From Azovibrio restrictus DSM 23866 (lineage in GTDB: Bacteria > Pseudomonadota > Gammaproteobacteria > Burkholderiales > Rhodocyclaceae), in contig NZ_KE386938.1 of NCBI RefSeq assembly GCF_000429665.1, positions 16,678 through 80,677 of the forward strand: a stretch of DNA of 64,000 bases, in the 5' to 3' direction. Made by a program: the position numbers and the translations under genes. This document shows positions 17,842 through 26,267 of this stretch, piece by piece (positions within the stretch are counted from its first letter, which is position 1; each line of letters starts with the position of its first letter). The notes below the pieces were generated by a model, which worked only from the letters and a program-made list of their open reading frames with translations, searched no databases and was not told the origin of the DNA.

Positions 17842-18537
17842 ATGCAAACCCTGGAATTCGCCCATCTCTGGAACAGCACCGACAGCATAGGCCGAGCCGT
17901 GGCCCTGCTGCTCTTCCTCATGTCCATCGCCAGCTGGGGAGTCATCCTCGGCCGAGCCTGGGATGTCTGGCGCCTGCGCCGCTGCCTGCCCGCCGCCCTG
18001 GCCCGGTTCTGGAACGCCCCCAGCCTGGAGACCGGCTACCAGCAGCTGCGGCAGACTCCCTGCGGCCGGCTGCTCGCCCCCCTGGCGGAAGCCACCCTGG
18101 AGCTGGACCCCGCCGCCCGGCGCCCGGATTACGACCACTCGGGCCAGCTCACCCGCAGCCTGCGCCAGGCCCTGACGGAAGTGACCATGTATCTGGAAAG
18201 CGGCCTCACCCTGCTCGCCTCCACCGCCGCCGTGGCGCCCTTCGTGGGCCTGTTCGGCACGGTCTGGGGCATCTACCACGCCCTCCTGGGCATCTCCCGG
18301 GCCAGCTCGGTACAGCTGGACGTGGTGGCCGGCCCCGTGGGCGAAGCCCTGATCATGACCGCCGCCGGCCTGTTCGTGGCCATTCCCGCGGTACTCGCCT
18401 ACAACTTCCTGAACCGGGCCAACCGCATCCTGATGGCCGCCGCCGACGGCTTCGCCCACGACCTGCACGCCCAGGCCACGACGGGGGAAGCCTGGCGCCC
18501 CAGCGAGCCCCGGCGCCCCCGGGTGGTGGGAGGCTGA
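17842..18537 (+). CDS. exbB: ExbB/TolQ/MotA-family proton channel protein
   Basis: 231 residues beginning 1 bp after tonB. Three membrane helices: about 19-40 (AVALLLFLMSIASWGVIL), about 117-150 (TLLASTAAVAPFVGLFGTVWG) and about 165-190 (GEALIMTAAGLFVAIPAVLAYN). The APFVGLFGTVWGI stretch is the family signature. It forms the proton channel with ExbD that energises TonB. Confidence 0.94.
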   Translation: MQTLEFAHLWNSTDSIGRAVALLLFLMSIASWGVILGRAWDVWRLRRCLPAALARFWNAPSLETGYQQLRQTPCGRLLAPLAEATLELDPAARRPDYDHSGQLTRSLRQALTEVTMYLESGLTLLASTAAVAPFVGLFGTVWGIYHALLGISRASSVQLDVVAGPVGEALIMTAAGLFVAIPAVLAYNFLNRANRILMAAADGFAHDLHAQATTGEAWRPSEPRRPRVVGG

Positions 18538-18538
18538 G

Positions 18539-18991
18539 ATGGGTTTCGGCAGCTTCGAAGGGGAAGGCGTCCCCAAACTCAACGCCGAGATCAACACCAC
18601 GCCCCTGGTGGACGTGATGCTGGTGCTGCTGGTGGTGTTCATCCTCACGGCGCCGCTCCTGGCCCAGGGCATCAAGGTGAACCTGCCCCAGGCCCAGGCC
18701 GCGCCCCTGGAGACCCAGCCCGACCCGGTGCAGCTGGGCATCCAGGCCGACGGCAGCCTGTTCTGGAACGGCCAGCCCCTGGCCGCCAGCGCCCTGCAGG
18801 CCACCCTGGAGGAAGCCGCCCGGCGCCAGCCCCAGCCGGAAATCCGCATCCAGGCCGACGAAACCACCCCCTACCGGGAGCTGGCCCGGGTCATGGCCGC
18901 CGCCCAGGGGGCCGGCCTGGTGAAGCTGGGCTTCGTCACCGAGAGCAGCGCCACCGGACGCCAGGACCATGAGCCAGCAACATCCCGATAG
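18539..18991 (+). CDS. exbD: ExbD/TolR-family protein
   Basis: 150 residues. A short cytosolic end, one helix with the critical Asp (NTTPLVDVMLVLLVVFILTA), and a periplasmic domain (QADGSLFWNGQPL, EIRIQADETTPYREL). Together with ExbB it forms the TonB-driving motor. The last 23 bp overlap the start of the sigma-factor gene, tying sigma factor synthesis to the TonB system. Confidence 0.94.
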   Translation: MGFGSFEGEGVPKLNAEINTTPLVDVMLVLLVVFILTAPLLAQGIKVNLPQAQAAPLETQPDPVQLGIQADGSLFWNGQPLAASALQATLEEAARRQPQPEIRIQADETTPYRELARVMAAAQGAGLVKLGFVTESSATGRQDHEPATSR

Positions 18992-19472
18992 GCTGACCCG
19001 GGTCTTCCTCGGCGCCCGGGAAACCCTGCGCCAGTTCGTCAGCCGCCGGATCGGCCCGGAGGAGGCCGACGACGTGCTGCAGGACACCTGGCTGCGCCTT
19101 TCCCAGCACCGGGAGCAGGAGGACTGGCGCGAACCCCGGGCCATGCTGTTTGCCACGGCCGGCAACCTGAGCATAGACCGCTGGCGCTGGCAGCAGCGCC
19201 AGCAGACCCTGGTGACGGAGGAAGCGGGCTGGGAGCTGTGTCCGGACGAGCGGCCGGACCCGGCCACCTGCCTGGAACAGCGCCGCCAGGTGCTGCGCCT
19301 GGATGCGGCCCTGGCGGAACTGCCGCCCGCCTGCCGCCAGGCCTTCCTGCTGAACCGCCTGGAAGGCCTCAGCCACCGGGAAATTGCCCAGCAGCTGGGG
19401 ATTTCGTGCAAAACTGTACAACGTCATATTGAAAAGGCCCTGGGCCACTGCCTGCAGCGCCTGGGCGATTGA
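18969..19472 (+). CDS. FecI-type ECF sigma factor
   Basis: 167 residues. Region 2 reads IGPEEADDVLQDTWLRLSQH ... ATAGNLSIDRWRW; region 4 reads ALAELPPACRQAFLLNRLEGLSHREIAQQLGIS. These are hallmarks of iron-starvation-type ECF sigma factors that work with FecR and an outer-membrane transducer. It overlaps exbD. A FecR-like protein and an STN-containing receptor follow, giving a full cell-surface signalling set, although a MITE and 370 bp now separate the sigma and FecR genes. Confidence 0.93.
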   Translation: MSQQHPDRLTRVFLGARETLRQFVSRRIGPEEADDVLQDTWLRLSQHREQEDWREPRAMLFATAGNLSIDRWRWQQRQQTLVTEEAGWELCPDERPDPATCLEQRRQVLRLDAALAELPPACRQAFLLNRLEGLSHREIAQQLGISCKTVQRHIEKALGHCLQRLGD

Positions 19473-19503
19473 ACCTGGCGATTTAACCTAGCAATTGAAC
19501 CTG
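19465..19503 (+). repeat. Three tandem 13 bp repeats at the sigma-factor stop
   Basis: GCGATTGAACCTG, GCGATTTAACCTA and GCAATTGAACCTG lie head to tail. The first copy contains the sigma-gene stop codon (19470-19472). The purpose is unknown; it may be slippage-generated. Confidence 0.7.
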
Positions 19504-19634
19504 GATTCCTTACCCCGAAGACCCGGAGCCAGGCTGGAACGCACGACCTTGGCCCCTGGCCTTGCGCAAGCCGGAAGCTGCGCCAGCCCGGGCCGCCTTT
19601 CCCCAGTGTTGGCTGTGTTTCTGGGAGGTATTAA

Positions 19635-19798
19635 CCTAAAAAACCTCACCACAGAGACACAAAGACACAGAGAAGTTAAAAAAACAATGGCTTGCATTGT
19701 CTTCTGCGCTCACCTAGAAAGTGACCTGGCCTTCCAGGACAAGTCTTTGTTTTTCCTCGGCGTCTCTGTGCCTCTGTGGTTTAACTGAGGTTTTAAGA
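19635..19798 (+). repeat. MITE-like element, copy 3
   Basis: 164 bp, same ends and internal hairpin as copy 1, with ATTAA direct repeats at 19630-19634 and 19799-19803. The last base differs (A for G). It lies in the 371 bp gap between the sigma-factor and FecR genes; the rest of that gap shows only the 13 bp tandem repeat and no gene. Confidence 0.9.
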
Positions 19799-19843
19799 AT
19801 TAAGGTTCGCCCTGCTGCCCGTCCCGGAACCGCCGCCCTGCCC

Positions 19844-20776
19844 ATGAAACCGCCCGACACTCCCGCCGCCATCGAAGCAGCCGCCATCCGCTGGTGGACG
19901 GCCCGCCATGGGGGGCACTGGAGCCCGGCCCAGGAACGGCAGCTGAGCGCCTGGCTGGACCAGGACCCGGCCCATCGCCAGGCTTACCAGCGGGTCGCCC
20001 GGGTCTGGGAACTGGCAGGCACCCTGCCCACCCCGGCCGAACCTGCGGCCCCCCCATCGCCGCCCCCCCGGCGCGGACGGCGCCTGGAACTGGGGCTGGG
20101 CGGCCTGATGCTCCTGGCCATGCTCCTCTGGCAGGCCGGCGGCTGGTGGCTGGGCCAGCCCGTCACCTGGCAGAGCGACGCCCGGCAGGAGGAAATCGCC
20201 CTGGACGACGGTTCCCGCATCACCCTGGCGCCGGCCAGCGCGATCCAGGTGCGCCTCGGCCGGGGCCAGCGCCAGATCCGGCTGCTCCGGGGCGAGGCCC
20301 TGTTCCGGGTGGAACAGGACAGCCGCCCCTTCCAGGTCCGCGCCGGCGCCGGCCAGGTCACCGACCTGGGCACCGTGTTCCATGTGTCCCTGACGGAGGG
20401 CGGGGTCAGCGTCGGGGTCATGGAAGGCCTGGTCGCCATCGACACAGCCAAAGGCCGGCTGCAGCTCAGCGCCGGGGAAGGCAGCCGCTACGGTCCCGGG
20501 GGCGAAATCGCCCCGCCCTACGCCAGCTGGACCAGCCCGGAACAATGGACCCGGGGCCGCCGGACCTTCCACGACGAACCCCTGGGAGCGATCCTGGAAC
20601 GCTTCCGGCAGCGGCACGGCACCCGCTTCGAGCTGCTGGACGAGGCCCTGGCGGCACTGCCCGTGAGCGGCAGCTTCAGCCTCGATGATCCGGCCCCCTT
20701 CATCGCCACCCTGGGCGCCGGCTTTCCCGTCCAGGCCCGGGCCATCCCCGGGGGCTGGGAACTGCAGTACCGCTGA
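19844..20776 (+). CDS. FecR-family anti-sigma/sigma regulator
   Basis: 310 residues from the ATG at 19844; longer frames run into MITE sequence and are rejected. The N-terminal cytosolic part (AAIRWWTARHGGHWSPAQERQL, WLDQDPAHRQAYQRV) is the DUF4880/FecR N-domain that binds the sigma factor. One membrane helix follows (about 81-102), then the periplasmic FecR domain (DDGSRITLAPASAIQV, GEALFRVEQDSRPFQVRAG, GTVFHVSL). It relays occupancy of the receptor to the sigma factor. Confidence 0.92.
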   Translation: MKPPDTPAAIEAAAIRWWTARHGGHWSPAQERQLSAWLDQDPAHRQAYQRVARVWELAGTLPTPAEPAAPPSPPPRRGRRLELGLGGLMLLAMLLWQAGGWWLGQPVTWQSDARQEEIALDDGSRITLAPASAIQVRLGRGQRQIRLLRGEALFRVEQDSRPFQVRAGAGQVTDLGTVFHVSLTEGGVSVGVMEGLVAIDTAKGRLQLSAGEGSRYGPGGEIAPPYASWTSPEQWTRGRRTFHDEPLGAILERFRQRHGTRFELLDEALAALPVSGSFSLDDPAPFIATLGAGFPVQARAIPGGWELQYR

Positions 20777-20855
20777 AACCGCCGCCGCGCCACTGCCCTG
20801 TCCACTTTCCCCTCGGTCAAACGTCGTAAGGAGGAATTCACACAAGGAACCCTCC

Positions 20856-23222
20856 ATGACCTCTTCCCTGCTGCGCGCCCTGCTGCTTGGCCTCGGCCTC
20901 TGCGGCTCGGCCCTGGCGGCCGACCCCGCCCGCCCCATCGACATTCCCGCCGGTCCCCTGGCCGGTGCCATCAGCACCCTGGCCGACCAGACCGGCCTGC
21001 AGCTGCTCTACGACCGCCAGCTCCTGGAAGGCAGGCAGGCCCCGGCCCTCCACGGCAGCATGAGCCCCCGGGAAGCCCTGGACAAACTGCTCCAGGGCAG
21101 CGGCATCGGCTATCGCTTCACCGACGCCGGCAGCGTCGCCCTCATCGGCGCCCAGAGCAGCCGGGGCAATACCCTGGACGAAGTCCTGGTCACCGGACAG
21201 CGCCTGGGCGAAGGCCTGGGCTATGCCGGCAAGACCGTGAGCCTGGGCAAGCAGGAACTCAACCCCCGCCAGATTCCCAACTCCGTCTCCGTGCTCACCC
21301 GCCAGCAGATGGACGACCAGGGCATGACCGAAATGACCCAGGCCATGCAGCAGATGACCGGGGTGAACGTGATCGCCAACGACACCCTGAGCAACCAATA
21401 CCTGATCCGGGGCTATTCACCTGGCGTCATGTACGACGGGGTCACCTCCTACAACGGCATGACCCCTTCGCACCAGTTCGACCTGGCCCTCTACGAACGC
21501 ATCGAAGTGCTGCGCGGCCCCGCCGGCCTGCTGCGCGGGGTGGGGGAACCGGGCGGAGTGGTGAACCTGGTGAAGAAGCGGCCCAGGGATGAACTGGCTT
21601 TTTCCTGGAGCGCATCCGCCGGCTCCTGGAACAACTACCGGGTGGAAGGAGACTTGACCGGCCCCCTGAATGAGGACAAAAGCCTGACCGGCCGACTGGT
21701 CGTGGCTGCTGAAGACAAGGACTTTTTCTACGACCACACCCATAGCCGCAAGGAACTGGCCATGGGAGCCCTGCGCTATCGGCTGACGCCCCAGACCACT
21801 TTTGATTTCTCCTTCGCCTCGGAAAGGCAGGAAGTCAAGGTACCCAGTTCAGGCCTGCCCATGTCTTCCAAGATCGACGGAAACGGCCATTACGTGAAAC
21901 TGGACGTTCCCCGCTCAACTTTCAATGCGCCGGACTGGGGCAAGATGACCTACCGCACACAGGAAACCTCCTTCAGCGCCGAGCACCGCCTAGATGGTGG
22001 CTGGACCGCCAAAGCCAGCCTCAACCACCGCCGGATTCATGCCAACGACAAAGAAGCCTTTACAGGAAGCACACTGGACACCAGCACCAACCTGATTGAC
22101 TACTGGAGCTATCGTTGGGAAGACGATGACACCCGGGATGGTATCGATATCTACGCTAACGGCCCTTTCTCCCTGCTGGGTCGGGAGCACAATTTCCTGC
22201 TGGGCTTCAACAGCGAACGCTATAACCACAAGGGAAAACTGGCCTGGGGCCCGGACTACAACGACGTGACCTGGGGCGACCTGGATGCCCTGCCCGAACC
22301 GGAAATTCCCTACACCTCCGGCAGCGAGAGCGAAACCCGGCAGCACGGCTTCTACTCCCAGCTGCGCATCAGCCTGGCCGATCCCCTAACCCTGGTGCTG
22401 GGGGGCCGGACCACCACCTTCAAGGTCAAGAGCCGGAAAATCTCCCCCTCCCCGGAAACCGCCTGGGCCGACGGCGCCAAGGCCGACAACGAGTTCACCC
22501 CCTATGGAGGGCTGCTCTACGACATCGCCCCCGGCCTCACCCTCTACGGCAGCTACGCCGACATCTTCGTGCCCCAGACCCAGCTCAAGGCCGACGGCGG
22601 CACCCTGGACCCCCGGGTGGGACGGCAGCTGGAAGTGGGCGCCAAGGGCGAGTTCCTGGATGGCCGCCTGGCCGCCTCCCTGGCCCTGTTCAACCTGCGC
22701 GACAAGAACCGTGCTTATCGAGATGATCGCTACCCCAACAGCTACTACTACCTGAACGCCGGAGAAGTGGAAAGCAAGGGCTGGGAAGTGGAGGTTACCG
22801 GACGTCCCCTCCAGGGCCTGGACCTGAGTGCCGGCTATACCCGTCTTGAAACACGCTATCTCAAAGATGCCACCAATCAAGGGAAAAGCTACTCCATTCA
22901 AACCCCAAAAAATCAGTTGAAGCTGTGGGGCAATTACCGCTTCGACAGCCAGAGTCCCCTGGCTGGCTGGAGTGCAGGGATGGGGCTTCAGGCCAACAGC
23001 AAGGCCCAGAGCTCCAGGGGGCGCAGGGATCAGGTCGTAAACAGCGGCTACGTCGTGGTCAACAGCCGCATCGCCTGGCAAATCAACAAAACCTACTCCC
23101 TGAGCCTGCAGATGAACAACCTGTTCGACAAGAAGTACTACGCCTCCGTGGGCCAACCCCATACCTACAACTTCTACGGGGAGCCCAGGAACTTCATGCT
23201 CACCCTCAAGGCCGACATGTAA
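20856..23222 (+). CDS. FecA-like TonB-dependent transducer with STN domain
   Basis: 788 residues, ATG with AAGGAGGAATT about 20 bp upstream and a nearer AAGGA. Signal peptide to about residue 21 (SALAA), then an STN signalling domain (about 25-100: IPAGPLAGAISTLADQTGLQLLYD), a TonB-box region (LDEVLVTG), plug and barrel ending in the C-terminal Phe-rich pattern. The STN domain contacts FecR, so this receptor both imports and signals. The plug matches siderophore/ferric-type receptors (RGYSPGVMYDG), not the CxxxM OprC site. Some barrel segments (about 21.6-22.3 and 22.7-22.9 kb) are less GC-rich than the rest, suggesting extracellular-loop diversification. Confidence 0.92.
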   Translation: MTSSLLRALLLGLGLCGSALAADPARPIDIPAGPLAGAISTLADQTGLQLLYDRQLLEGRQAPALHGSMSPREALDKLLQGSGIGYRFTDAGSVALIGAQSSRGNTLDEVLVTGQRLGEGLGYAGKTVSLGKQELNPRQIPNSVSVLTRQQMDDQGMTEMTQAMQQMTGVNVIANDTLSNQYLIRGYSPGVMYDGVTSYNGMTPSHQFDLALYERIEVLRGPAGLLRGVGEPGGVVNLVKKRPRDELAFSWSASAGSWNNYRVEGDLTGPLNEDKSLTGRLVVAAEDKDFFYDHTHSRKELAMGALRYRLTPQTTFDFSFASERQEVKVPSSGLPMSSKIDGNGHYVKLDVPRSTFNAPDWGKMTYRTQETSFSAEHRLDGGWTAKASLNHRRIHANDKEAFTGSTLDTSTNLIDYWSYRWEDDDTRDGIDIYANGPFSLLGREHNFLLGFNSERYNHKGKLAWGPDYNDVTWGDLDALPEPEIPYTSGSESETRQHGFYSQLRISLADPLTLVLGGRTTTFKVKSRKISPSPETAWADGAKADNEFTPYGGLLYDIAPGLTLYGSYADIFVPQTQLKADGGTLDPRVGRQLEVGAKGEFLDGRLAASLALFNLRDKNRAYRDDRYPNSYYYLNAGEVESKGWEVEVTGRPLQGLDLSAGYTRLETRYLKDATNQGKSYSIQTPKNQLKLWGNYRFDSQSPLAGWSAGMGLQANSKAQSSRGRRDQVVNSGYVVVNSRIAWQINKTYSLSLQMNNLFDKKYYASVGQPHTYNFYGEPRNFMLTLKADM

Positions 23223-23232
23223 GGAGGGCCCC

Positions 23233-23796
23233 ATGCAACGTCGACTCATCCTGAAAACCGGCCTGGCCGGGCTGGCTCTGGCCGGCAGCGGCGGCCTGGG
23301 GGCCGCCACCCAGGACTGCGGCAGCAGCCTGCGGGAGGACCCCAACCCCCTGGAAGGGGAGCTGGAGAAATACCCCCGCTGCGCCCACTGCGGCATGGAC
23401 CGGCGCAAGTTCCACTACAGCCGGGCCCTGGTGCGCTACCAGGGCAACCTGGTGGAGGGCACCTGCTCGATCCACTGCCTGGCGGTCAGCCTGGTGAAGA
23501 ACCTGGGCAAGGAAGCCCAGGCCCTGCACATCGCCGACTACGGCAGCCCGGCCGAACCCCGGCCCCTGGCGGAGGCCACCCGGGCCAGCTTCATCGTCGG
23601 CGGCGAGTTTCCCCGGGTCATGAGCAAGCGTCCCAAAACCGCCTTTGCCGACCCGGAACTGGCCCGCCAGGCCCAGGCGGACAAGGGGGGCGAACTGGTC
23701 AGCTACGACCAGGCCCTGCTGGCCGCCTACACGGATCTGGCCGAAGCCCCGAAAACCCGGCGGGAACGGCGCCGGGAACAGCAGCCCGGCAGCTGA
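23233..23796 (+). CDS. NosL-family protein with Tat-like signal (copy B)
   Basis: 187 residues starting 10 bp after the receptor, with AAGGAGGG upstream. N-terminus QRRLILKTGLAGLALAGSGG resembles a twin-arginine signal. CAHCGMD (Cys50, Cys53, Met55) and GTCSIHCLAV (Cys78, His81, Cys82) match the paralogue at 15262. Here the usual CPYC is CAHC, adding a possible His ligand. The tail is Arg-rich. Being in the FecA-like operon, it may process the metal that this receptor brings in. Confidence 0.83.
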   Translation: MQRRLILKTGLAGLALAGSGGLGAATQDCGSSLREDPNPLEGELEKYPRCAHCGMDRRKFHYSRALVRYQGNLVEGTCSIHCLAVSLVKNLGKEAQALHIADYGSPAEPRPLAEATRASFIVGGEFPRVMSKRPKTAFADPELARQAQADKGGELVSYDQALLAAYTDLAEAPKTRRERRREQQPGS

Positions 23797-23853
23797 ACCA
23801 GCAACTGACCACGGCGCCGGACTGGCGCCGACCGAGCAAACCGCCGGAATAAA

Positions 23854-24017
23854 CCTAAAAACCTCACCACAGAGACACAAAGACACAGAGAAGTTCAAAA
23901 AAACAATGGCTTGCATTATCTTCTGCGCTCACCTGGAAAGTGACCTGGCCTTCCAGGACAAGTCTTTGTTTTTCCTCGGCGTCTCTGTGCCTCTGTGGTT
24001 TAACTGAGGTTTTAAGG
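23854..24017 (+). repeat. MITE-like element, copy 4
   Basis: 164 bp, nearly identical to copy 1 (two clear internal differences, one of which, CATTAT for CATTGT, weakens the hairpin). Flanked by ATAAA at 23849-23853 and 24018-24022. It lies between the NosL-like gene and the next receptor gene. Confidence 0.9.
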
Positions 24018-24177
24018 ATAAAACCGACGTCATCCCGCCCCCGGACTGCGGCCAAATGTCGCAGTCCGGGGCGCAGCGCAATTGCTACGATCCGCGCCGC
24101 CGCCCCGCCCACCGCCCGTCCCGGGCCGGGGCGCGCCGGCCGCCAACACACAGACACCCTCCGGAGGAACCCTGACC

Positions 24178-26220
24178 ATGCCCCCCTGTTGCCCACCCCG
24201 CCGGATCTCCTGGCTCGTCTTCCTGGCCCTGTCCTGGGGCGCCCACGCCCAGGAATCCACGGTAGTCCTGGGAGAAGTCACCGTCAGCTCCGTCGAGACG
24301 GGCTCCCTGCCGACACGCAGCATCCTGACCTCGGTGGATGTCATGGGGGCCGAGCGGGTCAAGGACAAGAACGTCATGAACAGCTGGGAACTGATCGGCC
24401 AGATGCCCGGCGTCCAGCTCACCGAGTTCCGCCTCGGGGCAGAATCGGGCAAACCCTCGTTCCGGGCCTTCAACGGCGAGGGCTACATCAACGGCATCAA
24501 GCTGCTCATCGACGGGGTGCCGAGCAACATCAACAGCGGCAACATGCGCTACCTGGACATGGTGTTCCCCCTGGACATGGAATATGTCGAGGTGGTGCGG
24601 GGCACCAACGATCCCCGCTACGGGCTGCACAACATCGGCGGCAACATCAACGTGGCCACCCGCCAGGGCGGCAACTATGCCGATGGCCGCCTGACCTACG
24701 GCAGCTTCGACACCCGGGAACTGCAGGTGGCCCTGGGCCGGGAATCCGGCGGCTTTGCCCAGAACTACTTCTTCGCCAAACAGGACTCCGACGGCTACCG
24801 GGACCATTCCAGCTCGGAGAAATACAGCTTCGGCGGCAAATGGTTCTACACCAGCGAGGACGGCCGCCTGAAGACCGGGGTGATGGCCAGGCTCTACGAG
24901 CATGAAGCGGAAGAGGCCGGCTACCTGACTGAGGCCGAGTTGCGGGCCGACCGCTTCCAGTCGCCGGAGAAAAATGCCCATGACCAGGACTACCGCAACA
25001 TGAAGCAGCTGAGCGGCCACCTGGACTACCGCATCTCGCCCACCCTGAACTACAGCAGCAAGCTCTACTACAACCGCATCTCGGACGACCGCCACGTCAC
25101 CTACAACGGGGCCAGCAGCAACAGCGCCCGGCAACGCCGGATCTGGGAAGAGGAGCAGCGCGGCTGGATGAACACCCTGACCTGGCAGCCCGGCGCCCAG
25201 CTGACCATAGACGGCGGCTTCAACTACGAGCACCAGGACAACCGCTACCGCCGCTACCGTTACGCCCAGGCCGTGCCCACCGACTTCTCCACCCCGGCGA
25301 GCGTCTCCAACGATGACAGCTACGAGCTGGACAACTTCGGCGCCTACATCCAGGCCATCATCAAGCCCGCCGAGCACTGGAAGATCGTGCCCGCCTTCCG
25401 GGTGGACCGCTTCTGGGGCGACACCCGGCTGCACACCAACGGCGCCACCGCCTCCCTCCAGGACTACGGCTGGATCGAGCAGCCCAAGCTCAGCGTGGTC
25501 TATAGCCCCAGCCCGGCGCTCAGCATCTACGGCAACTGGGGGCGCACCTTCCAGATCCTCACCGGCTCCCGCAGTCCCGCCTACCTGCTGCCCGGCACCA
25601 GGACCTACAAGCCCTCCATCAACACCGGGGTGGAACTGGGCACCAAGCTCCGCCTGACGGACAGCAGCGAGGCCCGCATCGCCATATGGCAGCAGGACGC
25701 CACCGACGAAGTCGCCAACCTGCCCAGCGCCGATGCCACCCAGGCCCTGGGCGAGACGCGGCGCAAGGGCGTGGACCTGCAATTCACCACCCGGCTCTCG
25801 GACAAGCTCAAGCTCTGGGCCTCCCACTCCATCCAGGAAGCCCGGGTGACCGGCGGCACCGCCGCCTCGGGCACCTCCCTGGCGGGCAAGGAAGTGTTCT
25901 CCACCCCCCGCTACATCTCCAACCTGGGCCTGGAATACCAGGCCAACGCCCAGCTGCGCCTCAATCTCCAGGGACGGGCCCAGGGCAAGTACTACATCGA
26001 CGACCAGAACGCCAAGGGCAAGTACGGCGGCTACGTGCTCTTCGATGCGGGCCTCAGCTATGCCCTGTCCCGGAGCCTGGGGCTAGACCTGCAGTTGAAG
26101 AACATGTTCGACCGGAAATACGAGTACGTCTGGTACGACACCATCTGGTCCACACCCCAGGCCATGTATTCCCCGGGCGCCGGGCGGGCCTTCTACGCCA
26201 GCCTCAACTTCCACATGTAA
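24178..26220 (+). CDS. TonB-dependent outer-membrane receptor
   Basis: 680 residues from the ATG at 24178 with GGAGGAAC upstream. Signal peptide to about 24 (GAHAQ), TonB box (VVLGEVTVSS), plug (NSWELIGQMPGVQLTEF, INGIKLLIDGVPSNIN, VEVVRGTNDPRYGLHNIGG) and a barrel with a typical C-terminal strand (RAFYASLNFHM). There is no STN domain and no CxxxM motif. The substrate is not readable; a PepSY-type protein follows, a pairing usual for siderophore or haem-like receptors. Confidence 0.92.
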   Translation: MPPCCPPRRISWLVFLALSWGAHAQESTVVLGEVTVSSVETGSLPTRSILTSVDVMGAERVKDKNVMNSWELIGQMPGVQLTEFRLGAESGKPSFRAFNGEGYINGIKLLIDGVPSNINSGNMRYLDMVFPLDMEYVEVVRGTNDPRYGLHNIGGNINVATRQGGNYADGRLTYGSFDTRELQVALGRESGGFAQNYFFAKQDSDGYRDHSSSEKYSFGGKWFYTSEDGRLKTGVMARLYEHEAEEAGYLTEAELRADRFQSPEKNAHDQDYRNMKQLSGHLDYRISPTLNYSSKLYYNRISDDRHVTYNGASSNSARQRRIWEEEQRGWMNTLTWQPGAQLTIDGGFNYEHQDNRYRRYRYAQAVPTDFSTPASVSNDDSYELDNFGAYIQAIIKPAEHWKIVPAFRVDRFWGDTRLHTNGATASLQDYGWIEQPKLSVVYSPSPALSIYGNWGRTFQILTGSRSPAYLLPGTRTYKPSINTGVELGTKLRLTDSSEARIAIWQQDATDEVANLPSADATQALGETRRKGVDLQFTTRLSDKLKLWASHSIQEARVTGGTAASGTSLAGKEVFSTPRYISNLGLEYQANAQLRLNLQGRAQGKYYIDDQNAKGKYGGYVLFDAGLSYALSRSLGLDLQLKNMFDRKYEYVWYDTIWSTPQAMYSPGAGRAFYASLNFHM

Positions 26221-26267
26221 CGGCCGGCGACCATGAGCCGCCGCTCTGCCCGCCCCGGAGCCCGCCC

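Noticed and set aside
19721..19843. Extended N-terminus for the FecR-like protein running through the MITE
   Set aside because: The added residues are encoded by the mobile element; the ATG at 19844 starts a family-length protein.
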